46,682 nucleotides of DNA from CAZFLD01 sp964519835 (GTDB lineage: Bacteria; Spirochaetota; Spirochaetia; DSM-27196; CAZFLD01): NCBI GenBank assembly GCA_964519835.1, contig CAZFLD010000029.1, positions 1 through 46,682 on the forward strand. The letters run 5' to 3'. The translations under genes were made by a program, and so were the position numbers. Position 1 is the first letter of the stretch. The number at the start of each line of letters is the position of its first letter. Below the pieces are notes generated by a model. That model saw nothing but the letters and a program-made list of their open reading frames with translations, did not search any database and was not told the origin of the DNA. Positions 23,527 to 34,400 of the stretch are shown piece after piece.

Positions 23527-23554
23527 TTGACATCGGCTCTTTTGCCAATAAGAT
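23527..23554 (+). promoter_or_regulatory. Promoter in front of the EF-G-like gene
   Basis: Perfect -35 TTGACA (23527-23532), 16-bp spacer and -10 TAAGAT (23549-23554). The predicted start near 23561 leaves a leader of roughly 28 nt including GGAG before the ATG at 23590. It would separate the EF-G-like gene from fusA. Confidence 0.55.
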
Positions 23555-23589
23555 GTATGGATCAACTTCACGCTTGAAGGAGCCATTGC

Positions 23590-25671
23590 ATGGGATTCGC
23601 CACCGATTCGATTTGTACCGTCGCCGTCGCCGGCCACGGAAGTACCGGGAAAACAAGCCTGGTCGAACACCTCTTGTTTACCGGTGGAGCGATTCCTAAG
23701 GCCGAAGCCGTAGAGTCGGGCAAAACCGTCAGCGATTCGTCCGAGGAAGAAATTGCCGCCGGCCAATCGATCCACCTTTCCCTGTCCAACCTCGTCTGGA
23801 AGGACAAAAAGATCAACATCTTAGACACACCCGGCGCCTCCGACTTTGTCGGCGAGGTGGTCGCCTCGTTCCGAGCCGCCGAGAGCTCGCTTGTTGTTGT
23901 GGGTGCGCGTTCAGGCGTAGAGATCGAAACCATCAAAATCTGGCGGCGCTTGGAAGATCGCAACATGCCGCGGATTGCTTTTGTCAACAAGATGGACGTT
24001 GAGCGCGCCAGCTTCACCAATGCCTTAAACGACCTGAGCGAAAAGTTCAGTACCACGTTTGTGCCTGTTAGCATTCCCATGGGAGAGGCCGGCGACTTTC
24101 AGGGCGTTATCGACCTGGTGGAAAACAAGGCATACATGGCGCCGGCACCAGGACAACGGGAAGAACCCGTCGATATCCCCGCCGAGTACACCTCCATGGT
24201 CGAGGAGTATCGGGCCACACTGATGGGTTATGCGGCCGAAGGGGACGACGACCTCACGGAGAAATTTCTCGAAGAAGAAACGCTGACGGACGACGAAATC
24301 CGCCTGGGATTAAAGGAAGGCTTGAGGGACAACAAGCTCGTGCCCGTCTTCTGCGGGTCGGCCCTGAGAGATTCAGGCCTATATCCACTCCTGGACTTTT
24401 TTGCAACTTCGGCGCCGACCCCGGCCGGCATCGAAGAGACCGCCTATACACCGGACGAGGAAGAAGTGGCGGTTAAAATCGATTCATCCGGCCTGTTGGC
24501 GATGCTCAATTTCAAGACGAGCATCGACCAGTTTTCCGGCAAACTGTCGTACATCAAAGTCATGAGCGGCAAGCTCACGGGAAACACCGAGTTTATCAAC
24601 TTCCGCGACGGCTCAAAGGAAAAACCTTCCAAGATATACACGGCCATGGGTAAAAAACTCGTTGAGGTGGACGAGCTGCCGGCCGGTGACGTCGGCATTC
24701 TGACAAAGCTTGATTCCGCGCACACAAACGACACGTTTTGCGTGGCTGAAAGGCTTATCCACTACAAGCCGCTGCAGCTGCCGCAGCCCGTCTACTCCCT
24801 GGCAATTGAAGCGCTCGCGAAAAAGGACGAGGACAAGCTTGCTGAGCACTTGAACCGCGCATCCGAGGAAGACAAGACGTTTCGAATCGAGTTTAACACC
24901 GAGACCAAGCAGACCGTGATTTCCGGCATGGGTGAGCTCCACATCAACACGATCCTGGACAAGATCAAGACGGGCCAGAAGATCGAAGTCGAGACCCATG
25001 TGCCCAAAGTTGCCTACAGAGAGACCATCACCAAGAACTCCGACTCCACATACCGGCACAAAAAACAGTCCGGCGGCCACGGACAGTTCGGTGAAGTGGC
25101 CATTCGCGTAAAGCCCCTTCCCCGCGGCGAATACTACGCCTTTGAAAACGAAATCAAGGGAGGCTCGGTATCCAAGGGCTACATGCCGGGCATCGAAAAG
25201 GGCTTCCACGAGGCCATGGCAGCAGGCACCCTCGCCGGCTACCCGGTGGTAGACGTCGGCATCTCTATCTATGACGGCAAAGAACACCCGGTGGATTCTT
25301 CTGAAATGGCGTTTAAGATCGCCGCGCGTGGTGCGCTCCATCAGGCCATGGAGAAAGCCGGTCCGACGCTTCTCGAGCCGATCATGAACTTGAGTGTGTT
25401 TATAGACGAGCAGTACCTCGGCGACGTCCTTTCGGACCTCAGCTCACGGCGCGGCCGGGTTATGGGACAAGAGCAGATCGGCGGCGGCATCGTGGAAATC
25501 AAGGCACAAGTCCCCCAGGCGGAACTTCTGCGCTACGCCATCGATTTGCGATCCATCACCTCGGGCACCGGAAGCTTCGAGGTCGAGTTCGACCACTACA
25601 GCGCCATCTCGGGCAAGATTGCCGACGACGTAATCAAGGCCTCCGAGGCGGCCAAGTCCGAGACCGGTTAG
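23590..25671 (+). CDS. EF-G-like GTPase (EF-G II paralogue)
   Basis: 693 aa, ATG at 23590 after GGAG. Full EF-G architecture, but of the divergent EF-G II type. G1 is AGHGSTGKTSLVEHLL, then DTPGASDFVGEV and FVNKMDVERASF. Domain III carries ISGMGELHINTIL, domain IV PKVAYRETI with the loop KKQSGGHGQFG, and domain V EPIMNLSVFIDEQYLGDV. Paralogues of this type occur in Thermus (EF-G-2), actinobacteria and spirochaetes; they bind ribosomes and GTP but their main task is unsettled. It lies directly behind fusA with its own promoter. Confidence 0.92.
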   Translation: MGFATDSICTVAVAGHGSTGKTSLVEHLLFTGGAIPKAEAVESGKTVSDSSEEEIAAGQSIHLSLSNLVWKDKKINILDTPGASDFVGEVVASFRAAESSLVVVGARSGVEIETIKIWRRLEDRNMPRIAFVNKMDVERASFTNALNDLSEKFSTTFVPVSIPMGEAGDFQGVIDLVENKAYMAPAPGQREEPVDIPAEYTSMVEEYRATLMGYAAEGDDDLTEKFLEEETLTDDEIRLGLKEGLRDNKLVPVFCGSALRDSGLYPLLDFFATSAPTPAGIEETAYTPDEEEVAVKIDSSGLLAMLNFKTSIDQFSGKLSYIKVMSGKLTGNTEFINFRDGSKEKPSKIYTAMGKKLVEVDELPAGDVGILTKLDSAHTNDTFCVAERLIHYKPLQLPQPVYSLAIEALAKKDEDKLAEHLNRASEEDKTFRIEFNTETKQTVISGMGELHINTILDKIKTGQKIEVETHVPKVAYRETITKNSDSTYRHKKQSGGHGQFGEVAIRVKPLPRGEYYAFENEIKGGSVSKGYMPGIEKGFHEAMAAGTLAGYPVVDVGISIYDGKEHPVDSSEMAFKIAARGALHQAMEKAGPTLLEPIMNLSVFIDEQYLGDVLSDLSSRRGRVMGQEQIGGGIVEIKAQVPQAELLRYAIDLRSITSGTGSFEVEFDHYSAISGKIADDVIKASEAAKSETG

Positions 25672-25681
25672 GCGCGGTTTT

Positions 25682-26965
25682 GTGATATTTGCCGAATGCG
25701 TCGCCAAGTTGGCGCCTCTGACGGACGCCGAGCTGCGTGACGTCTTCCTTGCCGGTCTGGAGTCGATAGAGTCGCGAGCGCCACGGCGCCGAGTGCTTGT
25801 GGTGCCGCCGGACATCACGCGGTTCCATTCGCGTGCCGGGGTGCTCACGCAGTGGGCCTGGCAGCATTTCGGCGAGCGACTCACCGATGTCCTGCCGGCC
25901 ATCGGCACGCACGCGGCGATGACCCCCGATGAAATCACGAGTATGTACGGCGCCGTGCCGCACGATCTGTTTCGTGTGCATCGGTGGCGCAAGGATCTCG
26001 ACCAGCTCGGAGAGGTGCCGTCCGAGGTCGTGAGCACCCTCTCCGACGGATTGGTAGATTTTAGCTGGCCCGCCGAAGTAAACAGGCTGGTTTCGCAGGG
26101 CGGCCACGATCTGATCTTGTCCGTCGGCCAAGTGCTGCCCCACGAAGTGGTCGGTATGGCCAATTATAACAAAAACATCTTTATCGGCACCGGCGGTCAC
26201 ATGGGCATCAACCTAAGCCATTACCTCGGCGCCGTGTGTGGCATCGAAAACATCTTGGGCCGCGCCCATACGCCGGTCCGCGCCCTGTTGAACTACGCCT
26301 CAGACAACTTCGCTTCGCACCTGCCGATTGTATACGCCCTAACCGTCGTCGGTGTCGGCGCGGACGGCAGCCCGGAGACACGTGGCCTTTTTGTGGGCGA
26401 CGACATCGAGTGCTACGAGAAGGCGGCAGCCTTTGCGCAAAAACACAACCTGTTTATGGTCGACAGACCACTCGACAGAGTGGTCGCCTACCTCGACCCA
26501 AGTGAGTTCCGAAGCACGTGGCTCGGCAACAAGGCCGTCTACCGGACTCGTATGGCCATTGCAGACGGCGGTGAGCTTTTGGTCCTGGCGCCCGGCTTAA
26601 AGGAGTTTGGGGAGGACGTTACGATCGATATGCTTATCAGGCGGCACGGCTACTACGGAACACCTGCCACCGCGGAGAAGGTACAACAGGATCCGGAGCT
26701 TGCGGCCATGTTGGGAGCGGCCGCCCACCTGATGCAGGGCTCGAGCGAAGGGCGATTTACGATTACCTATGCACCGGGAAATGTGACGCGTGAGGAGATC
26801 GAGTCGGTAGGGTTCGGCTACGCCGACATCGCGGAAGCAATCGCACGCTACAATCCGGAGAATCTCAAAGCCGGGTATAACACCCTCCCCGACGGCGAGG
26901 AGGTCTACTACGTGCCGAACCCGGCCCTCGGGCTCTGGGCTCACAAGAGCCGGTTCAAAGAATAG
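25682..26965 (+). CDS. LarA-like nickel-dependent racemase/epimerase
   Basis: 427 aa, GTG start at 25682. LarA enzymes racemise or epimerise 2-hydroxy acids by hydride transfer to a nickel-pincer nucleotide cofactor. The N-terminal LVVPPDITRFHSRAG matches the family's DDxTR strand, GTHAAMTPDEI (His77) its GTHRPMT motif, and VLPHEVVGMANYNK (His154, Lys164) with SHYLG (His180) reproduces the His-10-Lys-16-His spacing of LarA residues His174, Lys184 and His200, which bind nickel and attach the cofactor. No LarB, LarC or LarE cofactor genes are in the window. The substrate is unknown. It begins 10 nt after the EF-G-like gene. Confidence 0.85.
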   Translation: MIFAECVAKLAPLTDAELRDVFLAGLESIESRAPRRRVLVVPPDITRFHSRAGVLTQWAWQHFGERLTDVLPAIGTHAAMTPDEITSMYGAVPHDLFRVHRWRKDLDQLGEVPSEVVSTLSDGLVDFSWPAEVNRLVSQGGHDLILSVGQVLPHEVVGMANYNKNIFIGTGGHMGINLSHYLGAVCGIENILGRAHTPVRALLNYASDNFASHLPIVYALTVVGVGADGSPETRGLFVGDDIECYEKAAAFAQKHNLFMVDRPLDRVVAYLDPSEFRSTWLGNKAVYRTRMAIADGGELLVLAPGLKEFGEDVTIDMLIRRHGYYGTPATAEKVQQDPELAAMLGAAAHLMQGSSEGRFTITYAPGNVTREEIESVGFGYADIAEAIARYNPENLKAGYNTLPDGEEVYYVPNPALGLWAHKSRFKE

Positions 26966-27020
26966 AGCGCCTTCGCCGGAAGTGCGGGGTCGGCCCAAGT
27001 ATGTCGGCGAGACGCGTTGC

Positions 27021-28373
27021 TTATCGGTCGGCCAGCGGCCCGTATGAACGGCGGCCAAGCACGTTTTTGTAGGCCGGCCTAATGATTTTCCCCCCGGAGA
27101 CGATCTCTTCGATTCGGTGCGAGCACCATCCGGCAACTCGAGCCACGGCGAATATCGGTGTATAGAGCTCGGGCGGTATGTTGAGCATCTTGTAGACAAA
27201 GCCGCTGTAGAAATCCACGTTCGGCGCAATAACACGCTTTACACCCTTAGCCTCCTCGAAGACTTCGGGCGTCAACTCGGCAATATTGTTGTACAAGGCA
27301 AGCTCGTCTTCAAGCCCCTTTTCCTTAGCAAGATCCTCCGCCTTGGCCCTTAGCAAGATGGCGCGCGGGTCCGAGAGTGTGTAAACGGCGTGTCCCATGC
27401 CGTAGATCAGCCCGCTTCTGTCGAAGGCCTTCTTTTGGATAATCCGCAACAGATACGCACGGAGCTCCTCTTTGTTCGACCAGTCCTCGACGTGGCGCTT
27501 GATGTTGTCCAGCATGCCCATGACCTTGGCATTGGCACCGCCGTGCTTGGATCCTTTTAGGGAGCCTACCGCAGCCGCTACCGCGGAGTACGTATCGGTC
27601 CCCGCCGAGGATACTACGTGGATGGTAAACGCAGAGTTGTTACCGCCGCCGTGCTCGGCATGGAGGCAGAGAGCCAAATCGAGCATCTCCGCTTCGAGCG
27701 GCGTATAGCTCTTGTCCGGGCGAATCATCTGAAGCAGGTTTTCCGCTGCGGACAGCTCCGGCTGAGGAGCATGAATATAGAGGCTTTCGTCGTTGAAATA
27801 GTGGCGTTTGGCCTGATAAGCGTAGGCGGCCATGGCGGGAAATCGCGCGATGAGCTCCATGCTCTGCCGCAGCACGTTTTTGACGCTCTGATCCTCCGGC
27901 GTTGGGTCGTAGGAGTAGGACACCAAGGTGGACCGCGCGAGCTTGTTCATGATATCGGCACTGGGCGCGCGGAGAACCATGTCTTCTGTAAATCCCGCCG
28001 GTAGCTCGCGCTTTTCCGCGAGCAGGTGACGAAACTCCTCCAGCTCGGAGAAATTCGGGAGGTCGCCGAACAAAAGCAGGTAGATGACCTCTTCAAAGCC
28101 AAATCGTCTATCCTTCTGGAAGCCGTCGACGATGTCCTTGATATCAATGCCACGATACAGCAAGCGTCCGTCCACGGGGATTTTTTCTCTGTCAACGATG
28201 ATGTACCCGTGGACCTCGCCAATCTCCGTCAGACCGATAAGCACACCGGTACCGTCTTCGTTGCGCAGACCACGCTTGGCGTTGTACTTGGTGTACTCGT
28301 GCTCGCTTATGATGTTTTTCTTTTCCGCCCGAGGCGCATGCTCCTCGAGGAAGTGTTTTTCACGTACGCTCAT
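27021..28373 (-). CDS. gltA: Citrate synthase
   Basis: 450 aa. Condenses acetyl-CoA with oxaloacetate; the family also contains 2-methylcitrate synthases. The first part has YRGIDIKDIVDGF and FEEVIYLLLFGDLP. Catalytic residues are visible as His in LCLHAEHGGGNNSAF, His in GLIYGMGHAVYTLSDPRA and Asp in APNVDFYSGFVYKML. An N-terminal extension of about 50 residues (KYNAKRGLRNEDGTGVLIGL) is typical of the clostridial-spirochaete type. It stands alone, convergent with the LarA-like gene, with 55 bp between. Confidence 0.95.
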   Translation of the reverse strand: MSVREKHFLEEHAPRAEKKNIISEHEYTKYNAKRGLRNEDGTGVLIGLTEIGEVHGYIIVDREKIPVDGRLLYRGIDIKDIVDGFQKDRRFGFEEVIYLLLFGDLPNFSELEEFRHLLAEKRELPAGFTEDMVLRAPSADIMNKLARSTLVSYSYDPTPEDQSVKNVLRQSMELIARFPAMAAYAYQAKRHYFNDESLYIHAPQPELSAAENLLQMIRPDKSYTPLEAEMLDLALCLHAEHGGGNNSAFTIHVVSSAGTDTYSAVAAAVGSLKGSKHGGANAKVMGMLDNIKRHVEDWSNKEELRAYLLRIIQKKAFDRSGLIYGMGHAVYTLSDPRAILLRAKAEDLAKEKGLEDELALYNNIAELTPEVFEEAKGVKRVIAPNVDFYSGFVYKMLNIPPELYTPIFAVARVAGWCSHRIEEIVSGGKIIRPAYKNVLGRRSYGPLADR

Positions 28374-28412
28374 TGCGCCTCGCTTGTATATTCATTCATG
28401 TAAACCGCATGA

Positions 28413-29108
28413 TTATAAGTCAACAACCCTGTGGGCGACAAGCTCGTAGACGGTCCCCTCGCTCTTGCGCTCGTACCGTGTAACGGGCCTTCCCGGTATG
28501 CGCGTCACAAAGCCGGAGCTCGACAGTCGTGACTCCGCGACCGCGGCTTCTCGCACCTGTCGGGCGTAGTACTCCTGGTCGCTCGCAAAAGCCAGATAGC
28601 CGTCGACCTCGAGGCGTTCCGTAAGTAACCCCACAAACGACACATCCAACAGCCTCCGTTTTTGATGGCGTTTTTTAGGCCATGGGTCCGGGAAAAATAC
28701 GTGGAACGCCGCGACGCCGCCAGGCGGAAGCATGTATTCCACCACATCCGCGGCGTCAAACCGAACAACACGGACATTTGTGAGCTTGGCTCGTTCAACG
28801 TCCCGTAGCAGGCGCGCAACGCCGGACTTGAATACTTCAATGCCCAGAACGTTCCAATCCGGCCGATTCTGCGCGTACGCCAGGACTGATTCACCGGCTC
28901 CGAAGCCGATATCTACAAGAAGCGGCGCCCGGCGCCTAAATATCGCGCTCCAATCGGGTACCTGCGGGGCGTACGGCACCCCCAACCGAGACATCAATCG
29001 CTCGTAGGCATCCCGGGCTCCGGCGCTCATGTACGAGCGACGCGAAACAAAGCTCCGCACGCTACGGCCTTCGGACAGAGGACGACGCGGGCTGTGATCC
29101 TCACCCAC
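28413..29108 (-). CDS. trmB: tRNA (guanine-46-N7)-methyltransferase
   Basis: 231 aa with GTG start at 29108 overlapping the ptsP stop by 8 nt. TrmB adds N7-methyl to G46 in the variable loop of tRNAs. RSVRSFVSRR is the conserved lead-in, the SAM site is LLVDIGFGAGESVLAYA, and HVFFPDPWPKKRHQKRRLL is the catalytic/tRNA signature. Ends with GTVYELVAHRV. Translationally coupled to the upstream gene. Confidence 0.95.
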   Translation of the reverse strand: MGEDHSPRRPLSEGRSVRSFVSRRSYMSAGARDAYERLMSRLGVPYAPQVPDWSAIFRRRAPLLVDIGFGAGESVLAYAQNRPDWNVLGIEVFKSGVARLLRDVERAKLTNVRVVRFDAADVVEYMLPPGGVAAFHVFFPDPWPKKRHQKRRLLDVSFVGLLTERLEVDGYLAFASDQEYYARQVREAAVAESRLSSSGFVTRIPGRPVTRYERKSEGTVYELVAHRVVDL

Positions 29109-31425
29109 CCGCTTCTATCCCCGGTTTCGAAGGTGAGTGTGGTGTTACGCCGGCGTCGTTGAAAATCGATTCAACCTCCCGGACGCTGCCGGCAGCGAGC
29201 AGGCGGTCGGAAAGGCCCCTCAACTCAACGGCGGAGAGCTCTGCAACCTCGCGTCGCGTACGGCCGATACGCTTCGGATCGACGCTTAGACGTCGCAGTC
29301 CCGCGCCGATGAGGAAACGCAACACGGCGGAATCTGAAGCGGCGTCGCCACAGACAGAGACCGGCTTTTGCGCGCGATCGGCCGCCCGAATGATCCGCGC
29401 GAGAGCCCTGAGAACCGCGGGGTGATGCGGTCGATACATTTCCATGACCCGCTCGTTAGTGCGGTCCACTCCGATCATGTACATCACAAGGTCATTTGTC
29501 CCGATCGAAAGAAAATCCGCCACAGCTACCAGTTCTTCGACCGCCTCCACCGCGGACGGCAGCTCGATCATGGCTCCGAGGCGGGGATTCTTCTGGGTCT
29601 CGAGCCCTTCTTCGAGGAGCTCGCGGACACACGAGCGTACCAAATCGCGCGCATCGAGAAATTCGTCCACGGAGCTGATCATCGGGAAAAGGATATGCAG
29701 GTTCGCATTGCTCCCCGCACGGAGCATGGCACGCAGCTGCTCTCGAAAGAGATCCGGATGCGCGAGGGAGAATCGGATGCCGCGAAAGCCAAGGAAGGGA
29801 TTAGACTCGGTGACGGGATCGAGATACTGTAGCTGCTTATCGCCGCCAATATCGAGCGTCCTCAGCACAACGGGCTTACCGTCGAATGCCTCGACAATAC
29901 GGCGGTAGATGGCGTACTGCTCTTCCTCGCTGGGGAACGCGTTTCTGATGATAAATGGAAACTCACTGCGATAGAGTCCGATACCGGTGGCCTTACTCTG
30001 CCTTGCTAAACGGGTATCGTGGTAGAGATTGACGTTGGCCGCTACATCGATCTCGATGCCGTCACGGGTTTTTGCTCCTTCCGGCGCGTCGTCGTCGGTC
30101 TGCTCGAGCAGGCGATGCTTCCGGTCACGAAACTCCGCAAGCATCGCGGCTTCGGGATTCACAAAAACCGTTCCGGCCAGACCGTCCAAGATCACCGGGG
30201 CACCGTCGTCCATGTCGAAGGCGCGCTCATCGCGGGTCAGCACGGTGGGAATTTCGAGGGACCGCGCAAGTATGGAGATGTGTGCGGTGGCGCCGGCCGC
30301 CGCCAGGATAACCCCTTCGACATTTTGCGCGGCAAGCTTCACAAGCTCCGACGGAAAGAGGCTTCGGGCTACGACGACCAACCCGCTGTAGTCGGCCGTG
30401 ACTTCATTGCCGTCCGTGCTCGTAAGATTCGCGAGGATACGATGCCCAAGGTCCTTTACGTCGACGGCTTTTTCTTGGACGCGGGGATTGGAGGTCTTGG
30501 AAAAGAGGTCCACGTACTCGTTCACAACCGACACAACCGCCGCCGAGGCCGGCTGCCCGTCTTCTATGGCGCTCTGCATCCTTCCTGTGAACTCAACGTC
30601 CATGAGCATAAGGAGATGTGTACTAAATATTAGCGATGCAACATCCGAGAGCCGCTCGTCGAGTGTGTACTGCAACTGCTCAAGCTGCTCACGGGTAAGC
30701 TCTACGGCCTGTTTGAATTCGTCGACTCCGCGCGTACCGGCCGGCGAGCTACCGGTACTCTCCGGGCGGCTCAAGGCTTCCGCCATGCCCTGTTGAGGCG
30801 TGCCGAAAACCAGAAGCCTACCGACACCGATGCCGCCGCAGCTCTGTTCGCCGCGAAAGAACACAAGAGGGCCCCGCTCGCCGGGCCCGGTCTCGCGAGG
30901 AGCCTTACGGAGCTCCATGAGAATTTCGACGTTTTCGAGGGTGGCGGCGAGTTGCGACGCGATGACCTGTAGAGCGCGCGAGTCCTTACCCGAGAAGAAC
31001 CCCGCCTTCTGGTGCTGAAGGACAAGCACACCGATTCGGGACAGCCCCTGACGGATCGGCACCGCCAAAAACGCCTGAAAGGCCTCCTCGCCCAATGCGG
31101 GGATGTACTTGAAGTTTGGGTCCGATTCACCACGATCAGCAATAATCGGCCGCAGTTCCTTTAGGGCCGCGCCGGTAATGCCTTCGCCCGGCTCGAGCGC
31201 GAGCTTTCCGACATGGCTCTCGGATAGACCTTTGGTAGCACGAAGCACAAGTTTGTGTTCCTGCTCGTCGTAGAGGTACACCGAGCAGACATCCGCCCTC
31301 ATGTGTTTCGCAACAAGCTCTACTACGTCGCGCAAGAAACTCTCGACGGAGGATTCTTGCTCGAAGAGGTGTACGAGCTGTCCCACGCTCCAAATAAGCT
31401 CTATGTTGTCACGTTCGCCGGCCAT
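29101..31425 (-). CDS. ptsP: GAF-domain enzyme I of the nitrogen-type phosphotransferase system (PtsP-like)
   Basis: 774 aa from the ATG at 31425 (GGGAAAGG upstream). PtsP takes phosphate from phosphoenolpyruvate and passes it to an HPr/NPr protein; the GAF domain senses a small ligand. GAF domain about residues 1-170 (SVYLYDEQEHKLVLRATKGL, PGEGITGAAL, AVPIRQGLSRIGVLVLQ). Enzyme I part from about 195: phospho-His382 in AAGATAHISILARSLEIP, then YRSEFPF, TLDIGGDKQL, LGFRGIRFS, LGAMIELPSAV, SIGTNDLVMYM and the Cys of VSVCGDAAS. No HPr or EIIA gene is nearby, so a regulatory phosphorelay is only likely. Confidence 0.93.
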   Translation of the reverse strand: MAGERDNIELIWSVGQLVHLFEQESSVESFLRDVVELVAKHMRADVCSVYLYDEQEHKLVLRATKGLSESHVGKLALEPGEGITGAALKELRPIIADRGESDPNFKYIPALGEEAFQAFLAVPIRQGLSRIGVLVLQHQKAGFFSGKDSRALQVIASQLAATLENVEILMELRKAPRETGPGERGPLVFFRGEQSCGGIGVGRLLVFGTPQQGMAEALSRPESTGSSPAGTRGVDEFKQAVELTREQLEQLQYTLDERLSDVASLIFSTHLLMLMDVEFTGRMQSAIEDGQPASAAVVSVVNEYVDLFSKTSNPRVQEKAVDVKDLGHRILANLTSTDGNEVTADYSGLVVVARSLFPSELVKLAAQNVEGVILAAAGATAHISILARSLEIPTVLTRDERAFDMDDGAPVILDGLAGTVFVNPEAAMLAEFRDRKHRLLEQTDDDAPEGAKTRDGIEIDVAANVNLYHDTRLARQSKATGIGLYRSEFPFIIRNAFPSEEEQYAIYRRIVEAFDGKPVVLRTLDIGGDKQLQYLDPVTESNPFLGFRGIRFSLAHPDLFREQLRAMLRAGSNANLHILFPMISSVDEFLDARDLVRSCVRELLEEGLETQKNPRLGAMIELPSAVEAVEELVAVADFLSIGTNDLVMYMIGVDRTNERVMEMYRPHHPAVLRALARIIRAADRAQKPVSVCGDAASDSAVLRFLIGAGLRRLSVDPKRIGRTRREVAELSAVELRGLSDRLLAAGSVREVESIFNDAGVTPHSPSKPGIEAGG

Positions 31426-31462
31426 ACCTTTCCCACCGTATTGTAAACGAGAACCCGCATTT

Positions 31463-34400
31463 CTAAAGGAGAAGTTGTAAGCGTCCAAGCAAAAACTCAG
31501 ACTTTTCTTTGAGACCCACGACATCCGACTCCAGGATCAGCACGTTGGGCCGTTTTGGATCGAGTCGTACCTTCCCGGCGGATGAGGAGACCAGCTCCAC
31601 GACGCGCGATGCGTTGATTGCCGACACTTTGCCAAACTCCACGTCCACGACGCTGCGACGTTCCTTGAGGGAAGCGATGTGCAGTTTTTTGCACAGTATT
31701 CGAATTTCTGCTAGGGACATAAGACTCTGTACCTCGTCGGGCGGCGGACCAAAGCGGTCCTCGAGCTCGGCAACCACCGCGTCCAGCTCCTTTTCATCAG
31801 AGATCGAAGCGATCTTTTTGTACACCTCCATTTTTTCGGTGGCATCGGCCACGTAGGAATTGGGGATGTAACCTGAATACTCGAGCTCGAGGTAGGTTTC
31901 CGCCTCAGGCGCCTCGGCGCCGTCGCTCTCTATCTCCCTAATCGCTTCGTCCAAGAGCTTTACGTACAAATCGAAGCCCACCGACAGAATGTCGCCGCTT
32001 TGCTCACGACCCAGGAGGTTGCCCGCGCCGCGGACCTCCAAGTCTTTTAGCGCAACCTTAAAGCCGCTGCCGAGCTCCGTGAAGTCGGAGATAATCCGAA
32101 GTCGCTTCATTGCGAGCTCGGTAAGTGCGTGCTCCCCTGGATACAGCAGGTAGGCGTAGGCCAGACGATCCGAGCGGCCTACCCGCCCACGGAGCTGATA
32201 GAGCTGTGAAATGCCGTACATATCGGCCCGATCGATGATAATCGAGTTAACGTTGGGAATATCGATGCCGTTTTCGATGATTGTGGTAGCCACCAGCACC
32301 TGAAATCCGCCGTGAATAAACCGGTGCATGATGTCCTCGAGCTCGGAAGAGGCCATCTGCCCATGAGCCGACTCTACCAGAACCTCAGGCACCACACGAT
32401 TGAGAAACAGGGCAACCTGGTCGAGGGTCTCCACCCGATTGTGCAGGTAGTAGACCTGCCCTCCACGCTCCACCTCCTGGCGTATCGCGTTTGCCACCAG
32501 GTCTTCATCGAACTCCTGAATGACGGTTTCGATCGGGAGGCGGTTGTTGGGCGGGGTCTGGAGCACCGACATGTCCCTGATCTTTAGGAGACTCATGTGA
32601 AGGGTTCGGGGAATCGGGGTTGCCGTGAGCGTGAGGCAGTCAACGGAGGTTTTGAGTTCCTTCAAGCGCTCCTTGTCTTTTACGCCGAACCGCTGCTCCT
32701 CGTCGACAATCAAAACTCCGAGGTCTTTGAATTTGACGTCCCGCTGCAGGAGCCTGTGGGTTCCCACCACCAAGTCCACCGAGCCGTCTGCAATCCCGGC
32801 GAGTGCCTTTTTTTGCTCCGCCGGGGCGATAAATCGTGAGAGCATTGCAGTCTCCACCGGGAATCGGTTGAGGCGGTCGGAGAAGTTCTCGTAATGCTGT
32901 TCAACGAGGATTGTGGTCGGCGCGAGCAAGGCGACCTGTTTGCCGGCCGAGACCGCTTTGAAGGCGGCCCGGAGTGCCACCTCGGTCTTGCCGTAGCCCA
33001 CATCACCACAAATCAGACGATCCATGGGAGCGGGTCGCTCCATATCTGCCTTGACGTCGGCAATACAGCTCAACTGGTCTCGCGTCTCCTCGTAAGGGAA
33101 TGCGGCCTCGAACTCCACCTGCCACTCGCTGTCCTTGGGAAAGGCAAACCCCTTGGCCGTTCGCCGCTTGGAGTAGAGTTTGACAAGGCGCTCAGCCAGA
33201 TCCTCGACGCTTTTTTTGACACGGCTCTTGCGTTTTTCCCAAGACGTCCCGCCGATACGATCCAACCGCGGTGGTGCACCTTCGCTCCCGATGTAGCGTT
33301 GGACGAGGTTGACCTGCTCGATCGGAACGTAGACAAACTCCTCACCCGCAAACTCCAAGTGAATGTAGTCGCGTTCGTTGTTGCCGGTCTTGATGCGCCT
33401 AATGCCCTTGAAGCGGCCGATGCCGTGGTTGAGATGCACAACGTAGTCGCCCTCGGAGAGCTCCACAAAGCTGTCGATGGCTGCGCTGTGAACCTTTTTG
33501 ACGCTGCGGGGCAGGCGACGCCGCCGACCGAAGATCTCTCGCTCTTCGATAACCGCAAAAAAAAGGTCGGGCACGGAAAATCCCGTGGAAAGCTCCTCCG
33601 GCACCACTCGGAGGTCGAACTCCCTCAGCAGATGGGAAATCCGTCCCGCCTGCACATCGGTGTCGGCGAAAACCCATATCTCGTATCCGGACTCCCCAAG
33701 CGAGGTGAGCTCTTCTTTTAAAAACTCGACGTTGCCAAAAAAAGACCGCGGCGCAACGGCACCCAGGTTAATAACGTTTGCCGAGTCGACACCGAGGCTG
33801 ACAAACTCGACCCGCCTGCCGACGCCGCGCAGCGCATCCAGGCCGACCAAAAGCCGCTCGGGTGAGGGAATAGGCCGGCGCCCCCGCTCGGTGTAGAAGA
33901 GGCCGGAGTACTCCTTGGCGAGCGCGCCTTCGGCGGCATCAAGCCGCTCAGACTCCAAAAAAAACACGGCCGGCGACTCGCCGAAATAGTCCACAAGCAA
34001 ACCCGGCGACTCATAGGCCAACGGAAAGTAAATTTCCTCACCCGCTAAGCGCCTTCCTTCCTCGAGAGGCAGGCAGACTTGGTCGACACGCGAGACATCG
34101 GGCGCCGCGGATGCGCTACCCTTGAACTCTTCGAGGGTTTCGATGCGTCTTCGCAAGGCAGCTATGCGCTCTTTGGTCCAAACCACCTCTTTTCGTGGAT
34201 AGAGCTCCACATACTTGAGTCGATCAATCGAGCTCTGACTCTCAACGTCGAAGAGTCGTATGGTTTCGATGGTGTCAAAGGAGAAGAGCAAGCGCACGGC
34301 GCTCTCGGAACCGGGCAGATAGAGGTCTACGACCTCTCCGCGAACGGCGTATTCCCCCGGCACCGACACGCGCGGCACACGAAGGTATCCGAGCTCCTCC

